35,158 nucleotides of DNA. Origin: an uncultured Porphyromonadaceae bacterium (GTDB lineage: Bacteria; Bacteroidota; Bacteroidia; Bacteroidales; Muribaculaceae). The translations under genes and the position numbers were made by a program. The notes beneath the pieces are model-generated. The model saw only the letters and a program-made list of their open reading frames with translations. It ran no database searches and was not told the origin of the DNA. Shown piece by piece: positions 15,494-22,348 of this stretch. Position 1 is the stretch's first letter. Each line of letters opens with the position of its first letter. The DNA lies in assembly GCA_900546835.1 (NCBI GenBank), contig UREH01000003.1, positions 1-35,158 of the forward strand, read 5' to 3'.

Positions 15494-15650
15494 AACAATA
15501 AATATGGTTTGGTTAAAATAGCTTTTACCTTATTAACGCCAACCGGTGCCTGATTGTTTTCCCGCAACAGCAATTATTTAACATTTATCTCTATGGCCTC
15601 CATTTCGTGCGAAGTTTACGGCATTCTGTGCGCAGTATCGCAGGTTGTCG

Positions 15651-16757
15651 TCAGGCGGTGGCAGGAGTATTTCGGCGGAATGGGCGCGGGCACATCTGCC
15701 AGAGGCGCAGGCCGATGAGTGGGAGCGCTACTCCCGCCAGAGAGTAGAGAATCCAGAAGAGGTCTTCGTGGTTGCGGTAGTGGATTACCATGTGGCAGCC
15801 GATATGCCCCGGGTCGAGACCATACCACAGCACCTTCAACAGACTGACGGCCTTAAATGCGAGGATATGGAAGATGAAGACGTAGAGCGTATTGTCGCCC
15901 ACATAGGCCAGAATGCGCGCTATGGTGCCTCCGGACTGCGCTATGCGTCGGGATATGTAAATCAGCATCAGAAACCCGATGGTGCCGGTGACGGGGAGTG
16001 TCAGCAGGTCGACTGGCTTGCCGGTGTTGTTCATTCCGCAGCAATGTAGATGTGTTGCCGCACAGAGTGCCGCGGCGTAGATGGCCGTCAGCCACCATGT
16101 TTCCTTCACCCTCGGCTCGAACCGGCGGTACAGAACTCCCACGCCGAAAAAGAATAGACCCCACACCTCGCGTAGTCCGCCGTTGGGGATAAACGGAATC
16201 TTGAGCCCGTTGAACAGGCGGAAGGCATTGAATGACAACGCTGCAAGGCATATCAGAGTCGCGGCTGCGCCTGCACCGAGCTTCGTGTGGCTGTCGACAA
16301 TGCGGTATAGAACCAAGAACAGGATACTGGCCACGAGCAGCCCCCGGAAAAACCAGAATGCCCCGGCGATAAACTCATCGTATCCGCTCATGGAGGTGAC
16401 AATCAGCACCAGGCGCTGAGCCGCCTGTTGGAACGTATAGGGGTGGGTCACACCTCCGGTCCAGTTGCCGAACTGCTCGTTGAGCACACCAAGATGAAAC
16501 CATAGGTTGTGCAGCAGCAGAAAAACCAGACTCCATTTAAGAAACGGGATATATAGTCCGCGGAAACGCTTCGCGCAGAAGCTCCATGGGTCGTCCAGAT
16601 AGCGGCGGCTGAAAAAGTAACCTGCGGCGATGAAAAACACCGGCATATGGAACGTGTAGATCCAGCGGGTCAGGAAGTCGGGAGCCTCGGCGTGGCCCAC
16701 AACCATCAGAATGATGGCGATACCTTTTACGACCGACAGGACGATGTTTCGTGGCAT
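15651..16757 (-). CDS. Acyltransferase 3 family membrane protein
   Basis: This is a 368-residue polytopic membrane acyltransferase (PF01757 type; OafA/NodX/WecH-like) that would O-acylate a cell-surface sugar or glycan. The N-terminal helix carries the conserved GIAIILMVVGHAE with catalytic His22, followed by WIYTFHMPVFFIAAGYFF, a typical family segment. About ten hydrophobic helices follow. No SGNH domain is fused. The gene is alone between the YtxH cluster and a convergently unrelated lipoprotein gene, so the acceptor cannot be inferred. Confidence 0.9.
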   Translation of the reverse strand: MPRNIVLSVVKGIAIILMVVGHAEAPDFLTRWIYTFHMPVFFIAAGYFFSRRYLDDPWSFCAKRFRGLYIPFLKWSLVFLLLHNLWFHLGVLNEQFGNWTGGVTHPYTFQQAAQRLVLIVTSMSGYDEFIAGAFWFFRGLLVASILFLVLYRIVDSHTKLGAGAAATLICLAALSFNAFRLFNGLKIPFIPNGGLREVWGLFFFGVGVLYRRFEPRVKETWWLTAIYAAALCAATHLHCCGMNNTGKPVDLLTLPVTGTIGFLMLIYISRRIAQSGGTIARILAYVGDNTLYVFIFHILAFKAVSLLKVLWYGLDPGHIGCHMVIHYRNHEDLFWILYSLAGVALPLIGLRLWQMCPRPFRRNTPATA

Positions 16758-16872
16758 ACTAAATGATTTAAAATAATTTCGACCAGATACTTACCGACCG
16801 GCTTATTTATAGATTCAGCAGGTAAATTTGCCTTTTGATTTTGATTTTGTCAACAATTCGCTTCAACTGATG

Positions 16873-16899
16873 TTATAATTTAAGGAATTTAAATTATAA
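16873..16899. promoter_or_regulatory. Perfect 11-bp inverted repeat in front of the lipoprotein start
   Basis: TTATAATTTAA (16873-16883) and TTAAATTATAA (16889-16899) are perfect inverted repeats with a 5-nt spacer, ending 4 bp before the ATG at 16904. It could be an operator or an RNA hairpin over the ribosome-binding region. A consensus -7 match, TAAATTTG, lies upstream at 16823-16830. Confidence 0.5.
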
Positions 16900-16903
16900 G
16901 TCA

Positions 16904-17437
16904 ATGAAAAAGATTTTAATGGCAGTCGCCGCTCTGGCTGCGATTTCGTTTGCCTCGTGTTCCAAAGCAGATAAGGCTGCAAGCGAGGAATCCAATGATT
17001 TCAAGATGAAAATCGAGAATTGCACGAATGCAGATTCGATTGCAATTTATGTAGACCGGGCTCAGGCCTATGCACAGAAACTTGCCGCCGAGGGGAAAGT
17101 GGAGGAGGCAAAGAAATATCTTGCCGACATTCAACCCATAGTGGAGAAAAAGGCCCCCGCACTTGTTTCTACGTTCAACGCGGTAAAAGAGGCCGTGGAT
17201 AAATTCCCCGCTTCGGCCGACTCACTGAAAAACGCCTCCACCGATTCACTCCGAACTGCCGGCGCCGCCGCGGTCGATTCCGTGAAAGGGGCTGTGGCCG
17301 CTAAGGCAGGTGAAGCTGTAGAAAATGTAAAGCAGGGAGTTTCCGACGCAGCATCGGATGCTGCGGATAAAGCCAGCGCAGCGGTGGAAAATGCCGCTCA
17401 GTCGGCCAAGGAGAAAGCAGTCGGTCTGCTTAAATAA
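16904..17437 (+). CDS. Ala-rich helical lipoprotein
   Basis: This is a 177-residue predicted lipoprotein. The signal MKKILMAVAALAAISFASC places the lipid-attachment Cys at 19. Residues 30-105 form a helical domain with YVDRAQAYAQKLAAEGKVEE. From about 105 to the end there are repeated heptad/11-mer-like amphipathic units rich in Ala, Lys and Asp (DSLKNASTDSLRTAGAAAVD, then VKGAVAAKAGEAVENVKQGV and similar). These recall apolipoprotein- or LEA-like helices. No enzymatic motif is seen. The gene stands alone, divergent from the acyltransferase. It may be an envelope-stability or stress lipoprotein. Confidence 0.85.
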   Translation: MKKILMAVAALAAISFASCSKADKAASEESNDFKMKIENCTNADSIAIYVDRAQAYAQKLAAEGKVEEAKKYLADIQPIVEKKAPALVSTFNAVKEAVDKFPASADSLKNASTDSLRTAGAAAVDSVKGAVAAKAGEAVENVKQGVSDAASDAADKASAAVENAAQSAKEKAVGLLK

Positions 17438-17479
17438 TCCTCTTTTTCTCTGAGAGAACATTCCAGGCCCTAAAAGAAA

Positions 17480-17516
17480 GGCGGTGCGTCAATCTGAATC
17501 CGGTTGACACACCGCC
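17480..17516 (-). terminator. Terminator of the carboxyltransferase gene
   Basis: GGCGGTGCGTCAA (17480-17492) pairs with 17504-17516 with one mismatch. On the minus strand the stem is followed by TTTCTTTT, a U-tract, which assigns it to the gene ending at 17547. It may also stop plus-strand transcription from the lipoprotein gene. Confidence 0.75.
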
Positions 17517-17546
17517 TGATCTATTGCTTATCGGTTAATTCAGGCT

Positions 17547-19436
17547 TTATTCGAATTCGATGAGCGGAGCATCGGTGCCGACTACATCGTCGACATTGAC
17601 AAACACGCGCTTCACCTTCAGGTCGCGATCGGCCTCAAGGTCATTTTCCATCTTCATTGCCTCGTAGACGAGCATCACCTGACCTTTCTTGACCGTATCG
17701 CCGGCTTTTACGTTGATTTCGATGATTCGTCCACCCATCGGTGCGGAGAAGACTTCGCCGGTGATGGGTTCTGCATCGGCTTTGGCGGCTTCGGACTTGG
17801 GGGCTTCGGCTTTAGGTTCTTCCTTAGGCTGCTTGGCGGCGTATTCTTCGGCGCGGCGGTTGCGGAGGAACTTGTTGGCCACGTTGGGCAGAAGTTCGAG
17901 CAGGAGATATTCCTCGTTGTTGGAGGCAAGTTTTACTCCGCCGAATTCCTCTACAACGGGATTCTCCGGCTTGCGGTATTTCGATACGTCGTAGGGGCGT
18001 TCGGTGGCGTCGCCTGTGATTTTCTCGCGGAACGCCGGATCAATCGGGGCGGGTGTATGACCGTATTCGCCTTTTACAAGCGAGATGAACTGGTTGGAGG
18101 TATTGGTGTAGTCGGGGTTGCCTTTCTTGCGGTCGATTGCGAGGTTCACGGCCTGAGCGCCTACAATCTGGGAGGTAGGTGTGACAAGAGGAACCAGACC
18201 TGCGTCGCGGCGCACCTTCGGGATGAGTTTCATTGCATCCTCGAGAAGTTCCGACGAGCCGAGTGCCTTGAGCTGAGCGACCATGTTGGAGTACATGCCG
18301 CCGGGCACTTCCGCTTCCTTGACAAGGAGGTTGGGTTTCGGGAATCCGAAGTAGTCTTCGATAGCATGGCAGCAGTCGAGCAGGGTAGCCTCGTCGAGAG
18401 CCTTTGCGGCAGCAATGGCCTGGTCGAAGAGGGCATCGACTTCGGCGGGGAGCTGGTCGGTGAGCGGGTTGAAGTGGCGCGGGAATTTATCCTTGTTGAG
18501 GTCTACGTCGGCAAGGTTGCGGCGGATGCCTTCCAGGCGGTCGCGGATTTCGCCCACTTTCTCCATGTCGACATCTACCTCCACGCCGAGTTTCTTACAG
18601 AAAATGTAGACCAGCTCGATGGCGGGAGCGGCCGAGCCTTCGCCGAAGAACCATATGTTGGTATCGAGGATGTCCACACCGTTGAGGATAGCCATGAGCG
18701 AGGAGGCCAGGCCGTAGCCGGGGGTGCAGTGGGTGTGGAAGTCCACGGGGACTTTAACTGCCTGCTTCAGTTTGCCGATAATCGATGCGGCGCGAAGCGG
18801 GTTGACAAGGCCGGCCATATCCTTGAGCGTGATGATTTTCGCGCCAAGGCGCTCCATCTCCACGGCTTTGGTGACGAAATACTCGTCGGTGAAGATTTTC
18901 TCGGATGCCTTGGGAGTCTCCTTTTTGCCGAAGAGCGAGGCCAGGAATCCCTTTTTGGGAGCAGGGGCCACTTCGTCTTTCGGATCTACGGTATAGCATA
19001 CGGCTGCATCGGCTATTCCGCCGAGTTCGTTGATGAGGCGGATGGATTCCTTTACGTTGTCGATGTCGTTGAGGGCGTCGAAGATACGCATCACGTTGAG
19101 GCCGTTTTTGATGGCCTCCTTATAGAAGCCTTCGAGAACGGCATCGGGATAGGGGACATAACCGAAGAGGTTTCGGCCGCGCGAAAGAGCCGAAAGAAGC
19201 GACTTCCCTTCGATGGCTTCGCTTATGGTGCGCAGGCGAACCCACGGCGATTCGTCGAGGTAACGCATTACAGAGTCGGGAACCGCTCCGCCCCATACTT
19301 CCATAATATAGAAGCCTGCGTCGTGATATAATGGCAGCAGCGGGTCGATGTCCTGCTGGCGCAGACGGGTGGCGAAAAGGCTCTGCTGTCCGTCGCGGAG
19401 AGTCAAATCTCTGATTTTTAGTTTCTTCGTTTCCAT
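17547..19436 (-). CDS. Biotin-dependent carboxyltransferase (oxaloacetate decarboxylase alpha / pyruvate carboxylase B type)
   Basis: The 629-residue protein contains a DRE-TIM carboxyltransferase barrel: LTLRDGQQS with Asp15 (11-19), IITLKDMAGL with Lys205, and DFHTHCTPG with His234 and His236. A conserved carboxylase domain follows, then an Ala/Pro/Lys-rich linker (about 520-550). The biotinyl domain has EAMKMEND, with the biotin-carrying lysine at 595. It transfers CO2 between biotin and pyruvate/oxaloacetate. A 25-residue Ala/Pro/Lys-rich insert (about 152-181) interrupts the barrel. No biotin carboxylase or OadB/OadG subunit is adjacent, so whether it carboxylates pyruvate or decarboxylates oxaloacetate cannot be decided here. 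In Bacteroidales it fits the succinate-propionate route. Confidence 0.92.
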   Translation of the reverse strand: METKKLKIRDLTLRDGQQSLFATRLRQQDIDPLLPLYHDAGFYIMEVWGGAVPDSVMRYLDESPWVRLRTISEAIEGKSLLSALSRGRNLFGYVPYPDAVLEGFYKEAIKNGLNVMRIFDALNDIDNVKESIRLINELGGIADAAVCYTVDPKDEVAPAPKKGFLASLFGKKETPKASEKIFTDEYFVTKAVEMERLGAKIITLKDMAGLVNPLRAASIIGKLKQAVKVPVDFHTHCTPGYGLASSLMAILNGVDILDTNIWFFGEGSAAPAIELVYIFCKKLGVEVDVDMEKVGEIRDRLEGIRRNLADVDLNKDKFPRHFNPLTDQLPAEVDALFDQAIAAAKALDEATLLDCCHAIEDYFGFPKPNLLVKEAEVPGGMYSNMVAQLKALGSSELLEDAMKLIPKVRRDAGLVPLVTPTSQIVGAQAVNLAIDRKKGNPDYTNTSNQFISLVKGEYGHTPAPIDPAFREKITGDATERPYDVSKYRKPENPVVEEFGGVKLASNNEEYLLLELLPNVANKFLRNRRAEEYAAKQPKEEPKAEAPKSEAAKADAEPITGEVFSAPMGGRIIEINVKAGDTVKKGQVMLVYEAMKMENDLEADRDLKVKRVFVNVDDVVGTDAPLIEFE

Positions 19437-19474
19437 AAAAACTATAGTTTGTTTCGGTTGGTATTATACTCTTG

Positions 19475-19506
19475 CAAAGATAGCTAAATTTTTATTTCCA
19501 AACAAA
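19475..19506 (-). promoter_or_regulatory. Carboxyltransferase promoter
   Basis: TTTG (19506-19503), exactly 20 nt, then TATCTTTG (19482-19475) is a full consensus Bacteroidetes promoter. The predicted start at about 19468 leaves a leader near 32 nt. The TTTG lies inside the U-tract of the preceding terminator. Confidence 0.85.
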
Positions 19507-19508
19507 AC

Positions 19509-19534
19509 AGGCGGAGCGCTGTGGCGCTCCGCCT
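19509..19534 (-). terminator. Intrinsic terminator of the outer-membrane OmpA gene
   Basis: AGGCGGAGCGC (19509-19519) pairs perfectly with 19524-19534 around a 4-nt loop. On the minus strand it is followed by GTTTTGTTTGG, a U-rich tail, 68 bp past the stop of the gene ending at 19602. Confidence 0.88.
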
Positions 19535-19601
19535 GATAAATATTGTGGTATGTTTCAGTTGTCGGTTTCCGGCTTTGGTGCAGTCAACCTTACTTGGAGA
19601 A

Positions 19602-20813
19602 TCAGTTGCCGGGAACGAAGATTACGATGCGGTTCCAGTCGTTGGTCGAATAGGGCTGGCTGGAGCTGCCTTTTGCATCGATGCTGAGACGATTTGCGTT
19701 GATGCCGTAGGTCTTTGTGAGAACATCGTAGACGGCTTTCGCACGACGCTCGGACAGGGCCTGATTGTATTGGCTTGTGCCGGTGTCTTTGTCGGCATAA
19801 CCTTTAATCACCACGTTGACGTCGGGATTATCCTTCAGATACTGCGCGGTGTTGTAGACGTTGACCATCTCCTCGTCGGTAATCTTGGAGGAATTGATTG
19901 TGAAGCGGACAGTCGACATCATGGGAGCTGCAGTCGACTCGGGGCATTCAGCAGCTTTCACTTCGGGGCAGGGGAGTTGTGACTCGGCTGCGGCAAGTGC
20001 GGCGGCGGTGGCAGCGAGGTCGCCACGGAGGGCATTGACCTGACCGTTGAGCGAGTTGATGTAGGCGAGGTCCTTGCATGCGTTGTAAGCCTGGTACTTC
20101 ACGCCTCCGAAGTTGATGTTGAAGCCGCCGGTGGTGGAAATCAGCACGTCGACGGGACCGTTCCATGCTGCGCCGTTGAAGTTGTCGCCGTAGAAGCCTG
20201 CGCGGCCTTCAAGGAAGAAGTCAACGTAGCGGCAGAGACGGAAACGGAGCTGGATACCGGCCGATACGGGAAGAGTCCATTGACGTGTACGCATGCTGCC
20301 GTCGTTGTGCGGGATGTTGGTGCCGTCCGACTGGATGTCCCATACGTAGGCGCCGCCGATACCGATGAAAGGAATTACACTTACGGGGCGTTCGGCATTC
20401 ACGCCGCCGAGAGAATTGCACATATCCCACATGAAGTCGAAGTTGAGATTGGCCATTTTGGCTTTGCTGTAGGAGTCGTTATCCCAGTGAAGCGGGCCAT
20501 AGTAGCCGCTGAAGCGGAAGCCTACATACGGGGAGAACCATTTGCCTACGCCGATATTATATGTGGCGGTGATATGGCGTTTGGCATCGCCGGAAACAAG
20601 ATGGTTTTCAACCATCGGAACGGCGATACCTGCGCCGAGCTGTAGGAACCAGTTGTCGTGCTTGTCGACATAATAATGTGTTTTGCAGTTGGCGGCGTCG
20701 ACCACGGAAATAGATTCCTCTTCGACAACAACTTCCTGCTGAGCGTTTGCGTTGCCGGCGCAGAACATTGCAATGAATGCAACTGCAGCCGCTGGGGCTA
20801 AGGTCTTTTTCAT
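19602..20813 (-). CDS. OmpA family outer-membrane protein
   Basis: This is a 403-residue outer-membrane protein. The signal peptide (MKKTLAPAAAVAFIAMFC, ending AGNANA-Q) is followed by an N-terminal beta-barrel of about 240 residues with WFLQLGAGIAVPM, YNIGVGKWFSPYVGFRFSGYY and repeated aromatic-rich strands. A short helical linker with Ala repeats (about 255-285) comes next. The C-terminal OmpA peptidoglycan-binding domain (VRFTINSSKITDEEM, then VVIKGYADKDTGTSQYNQALSERRAKAV and NRIVIFVPGN) holds the Asp and Arg diaminopimelate-binding positions. This is the major Bacteroidales OmpA type, linking outer membrane to cell wall. It is a single gene with its own terminator. Confidence 0.93.
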   Translation of the reverse strand: MKKTLAPAAAVAFIAMFCAGNANAQQEVVVEEESISVVDAANCKTHYYVDKHDNWFLQLGAGIAVPMVENHLVSGDAKRHITATYNIGVGKWFSPYVGFRFSGYYGPLHWDNDSYSKAKMANLNFDFMWDMCNSLGGVNAERPVSVIPFIGIGGAYVWDIQSDGTNIPHNDGSMRTRQWTLPVSAGIQLRFRLCRYVDFFLEGRAGFYGDNFNGAAWNGPVDVLISTTGGFNINFGGVKYQAYNACKDLAYINSLNGQVNALRGDLAATAAALAAAESQLPCPEVKAAECPESTAAPMMSTVRFTINSSKITDEEMVNVYNTAQYLKDNPDVNVVIKGYADKDTGTSQYNQALSERRAKAVYDVLTKTYGINANRLSIDAKGSSSQPYSTNDWNRIVIFVPGN

Positions 20814-21007
20814 TTTAATAGTAATTTAGTTGCAAAATAAATAAACGTTTAAAATCATCTCTCATAAGTAAGAAAGCTGTCGAGGGCACTTGGTTGAAGG
20901 CACAATGTTAAAGTCACTCTGGAGGTAATGCACCCGGCGCGGCTTGCTTGCTTTTTGAAAGAATAACACACGTCTGGAAAATATGGTTCAACATTTACGG
21001 GGGATAT

Positions 21008-21100
21008 AAAAAAATGCGGCGCCGCCTCCCGGCGCCGCTCCGCTTTTCTGTTGCCGTCATATCGGATCTTCCAAGAGCGATAAGCGGCGCTACAAACCTA
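21008..21100 (-). ncRNA. Candidate small RNA or leader, with promoter box and terminator
   Basis: On the minus strand TAGGTTTG (21100-21093) is a -7 match; the -33 is weak. Downstream the only structure is a strong terminator hairpin, GGCGCCGC 21038-21031 pairing with 21023-21016, followed by ATTTTTTTAT. A transcript of about 75 nt is predicted. No reading frame fits. It could instead be the tail of a longer RNA starting at about 21333. It lies about 200 nt upstream of the omp start, with omp on the same strand. Confidence 0.4.
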
Positions 21101-21132
21101 TCTTAAAACACGATTAAATAAAGAATAAAAAT

Positions 21133-21191
21133 TGCCGTTACCGCCAATGTTTCGCCGGGGTGGGATTTGGCTTCTTCGCCCCGGTGACGGC
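21133..21191 (-). terminator. Middle terminator-like hairpin in the omp-crp gap
   Basis: CCGGGG (21155-21160) pairs with CCCCGG (21179-21184), and the outer arms GCCGTTA/TGACGGC (about 21133-21139 and 21185-21191) extend it across an internal loop. On the minus strand it is followed by AATTTTTATTC. AATTGCCGTT occurs directly repeated on both sides (21130 and 21200). Confidence 0.4.
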
Positions 21192-21283
21192 GGCCTATCA
21201 ATTGCCGTTGAATTTCTTTGTTTGCCTTAGAATTGCTAATGATTTCAGATCAGAAGAATCCTTTTGCCTTTAATCTTGGTGGG

Positions 21284-21336
21284 AAAAAAGTGCATCGGGG
21301 CCCCGACTCTTTCGGGCTGCTGTTCCCTCGATGCAC
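21284..21336 (-). ncRNA. Candidate short hairpin RNA / promoter-proximal terminator
   Basis: On the minus strand GTGCATCGAGGG (21336-21325) pairs with CCCCGATGCAC (21300-21290), directly followed by TTTTTT. An inner CCCGA/TCGGG stem is also present. The promoter (21339-21370) would start transcription inside the 5' arm, so the product would be an RNA of roughly 50 nt. It is either a very short sRNA or an attenuator for RNA running towards 21008. Confidence 0.5.
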
Positions 21337-21338
21337 TG

Positions 21339-21370
21339 CAAAGTTATGGCAAGGATTCGCCCTTGGCAAT
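21339..21370 (-). promoter_or_regulatory. Promoter in the omp-crp gap with no gene behind it
   Basis: ATTG (21370-21367), exactly 20 nt, then TAACTTTG (21346-21339) is a near-perfect Bacteroidetes promoter on the minus strand. The nearest downstream protein gene on that strand is omp, more than 500 bp away. This supports a non-coding transcript. Confidence 0.7.
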
Positions 21371-21510
21371 AGTATGGCGGCGTTATATTGCCGCTGTATA
21401 GATAATATAAACGCATTAAAATCTTAATATGCTTATAATCAATGGTGAATCATGAAATGTTTTTGAGTCGATATAGACCGGCATATAAACAAATTTTCGG
21501 CCTATGATTG

Positions 21511-22188
21511 TCATTCCGTAAGTATTTCAACCAGCTTTCTGCGCTGGAACACGTGAATCTCGCGGCTATCGTAGCTGATAATGTCGTCGGAAGCGAGATG
21601 ATCGAGGGCGCTGACAAGCGACTGACGCTGCACTCCGAACACCGCATACATATCGCGCTGGCGACACTGGAGCACTATGTTGCGTCCGCCCGGTTGCGTC
21701 AGGGCGAGAATCCAGAATGCTATTCGCTTTTCGAGCGAGCCGGAGGTGAGCGCCATGACTCCGTCGACATTCATCTGCGCCTGCAGCGAGAGCATGTTGA
21801 GATAGTTGAAGAGGTATATGCTGTCGGATGTAAGAATCTGAAGAAAATCCGGCTTGGCGATTCTGACTATCCCCGCCGCACCTTTGGCGACGGCCGTAAG
21901 CGGCGAAAGTGTGCTTCGGCCGAAAAGGAATTCTGGCGAGATGGTGTCGGGAGCGGCCAGTGTCTGAGTGGATCGGAATTTGCCGTCGGAGCTTATTATT
22001 TCCGTGGATATTTCTCCTGCGATTATTGATAAGAGGTGGGTACATGGTTCTCCATGGGATATGATAGTCTCTCCATCGCTGAATTTCAAGAAATGGAAGG
22101 GATATTTGCCGATGATTTCGGATATTTTCTGATGGGATACACCCGAGAAAAGGGGGAGGCCCATCAATTGTTCATACATGCTATCCAT
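21511..22188 (-). CDS. Crp/Fnr family transcriptional regulator
   Basis: The protein is 225 residues from the ATG at 22188; a TTG at 22215 would add nine residues and is less likely. An N-terminal cyclic-nucleotide-binding-like beta-roll (about 1-115) has KFSDGETIISHGEPCTHLLSIIAGEIS. It is followed by a long dimerisation helix and a C-terminal winged helix-turn-helix with MYAVFGVQRQSLVSALDHLASDDII. There are no Fnr-type cysteines for an Fe-S cluster and no clear cAMP-binding RxS signature, so the effector is unknown. It is downstream of the CoA-transferase on the same strand, but a GC-rich hairpin separates them. Confidence 0.88.
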   Translation of the reverse strand: MDSMYEQLMGLPLFSGVSHQKISEIIGKYPFHFLKFSDGETIISHGEPCTHLLSIIAGEISTEIISSDGKFRSTQTLAAPDTISPEFLFGRSTLSPLTAVAKGAAGIVRIAKPDFLQILTSDSIYLFNYLNMLSLQAQMNVDGVMALTSGSLEKRIAFWILALTQPGGRNIVLQCRQRDMYAVFGVQRQSLVSALDHLASDDIISYDSREIHVFQRRKLVEILTE

Positions 22189-22290
22189 AATGGTTGTCTT
22201 TGAGGTATAACGCAAAAAAGCGTTAAATAGTTGTGTCGTAGGGCGTGTGGGTCGGCGGCTTCGTGCCGCTGTGCGTGTGCTTAAACAAGC

Positions 22291-22322
22291 CGGCGCGCCT
22301 CGCTGCGGTCGGAGGCACGCCG
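22291..22322 (-). terminator. Probable terminator of the CoA-transferase gene
   Basis: CGGCGCGCC (22291-22299) and GGCACGCCG (22314-22322) form a nine-base stem with one mismatch. On the minus strand GCTTGTTT follows. It lies 27 bp past the gene ending at 22349. A smaller GCGGC/GCCGC hairpin (22255-22269) is next to it. Confidence 0.5.
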
Positions 22323-22348
22323 ATATTGATTAGTTGTGTTGCAGTGAA

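Noticed and set aside
18057..19331. 424-residue plus-strand frame opposite the carboxyltransferase
   Set aside because: It is antisense to a gene with clear catalytic motifs; long antisense frames arise from the GC-rich codon pattern.
21008..21370. 6S RNA, SRP RNA, tmRNA or RNase P RNA in the omp-crp gap
   Set aside because: None of their conserved core sequences (for example GGAAGCA of SRP RNA or GAGGAAAGTC of RNase P RNA) is present, and the stems do not match.
21218..21427. 69-residue plus-strand frame in the omp-crp gap
   Set aside because: It runs through the promoter-hairpin element read on the other strand, and has no family resemblance.
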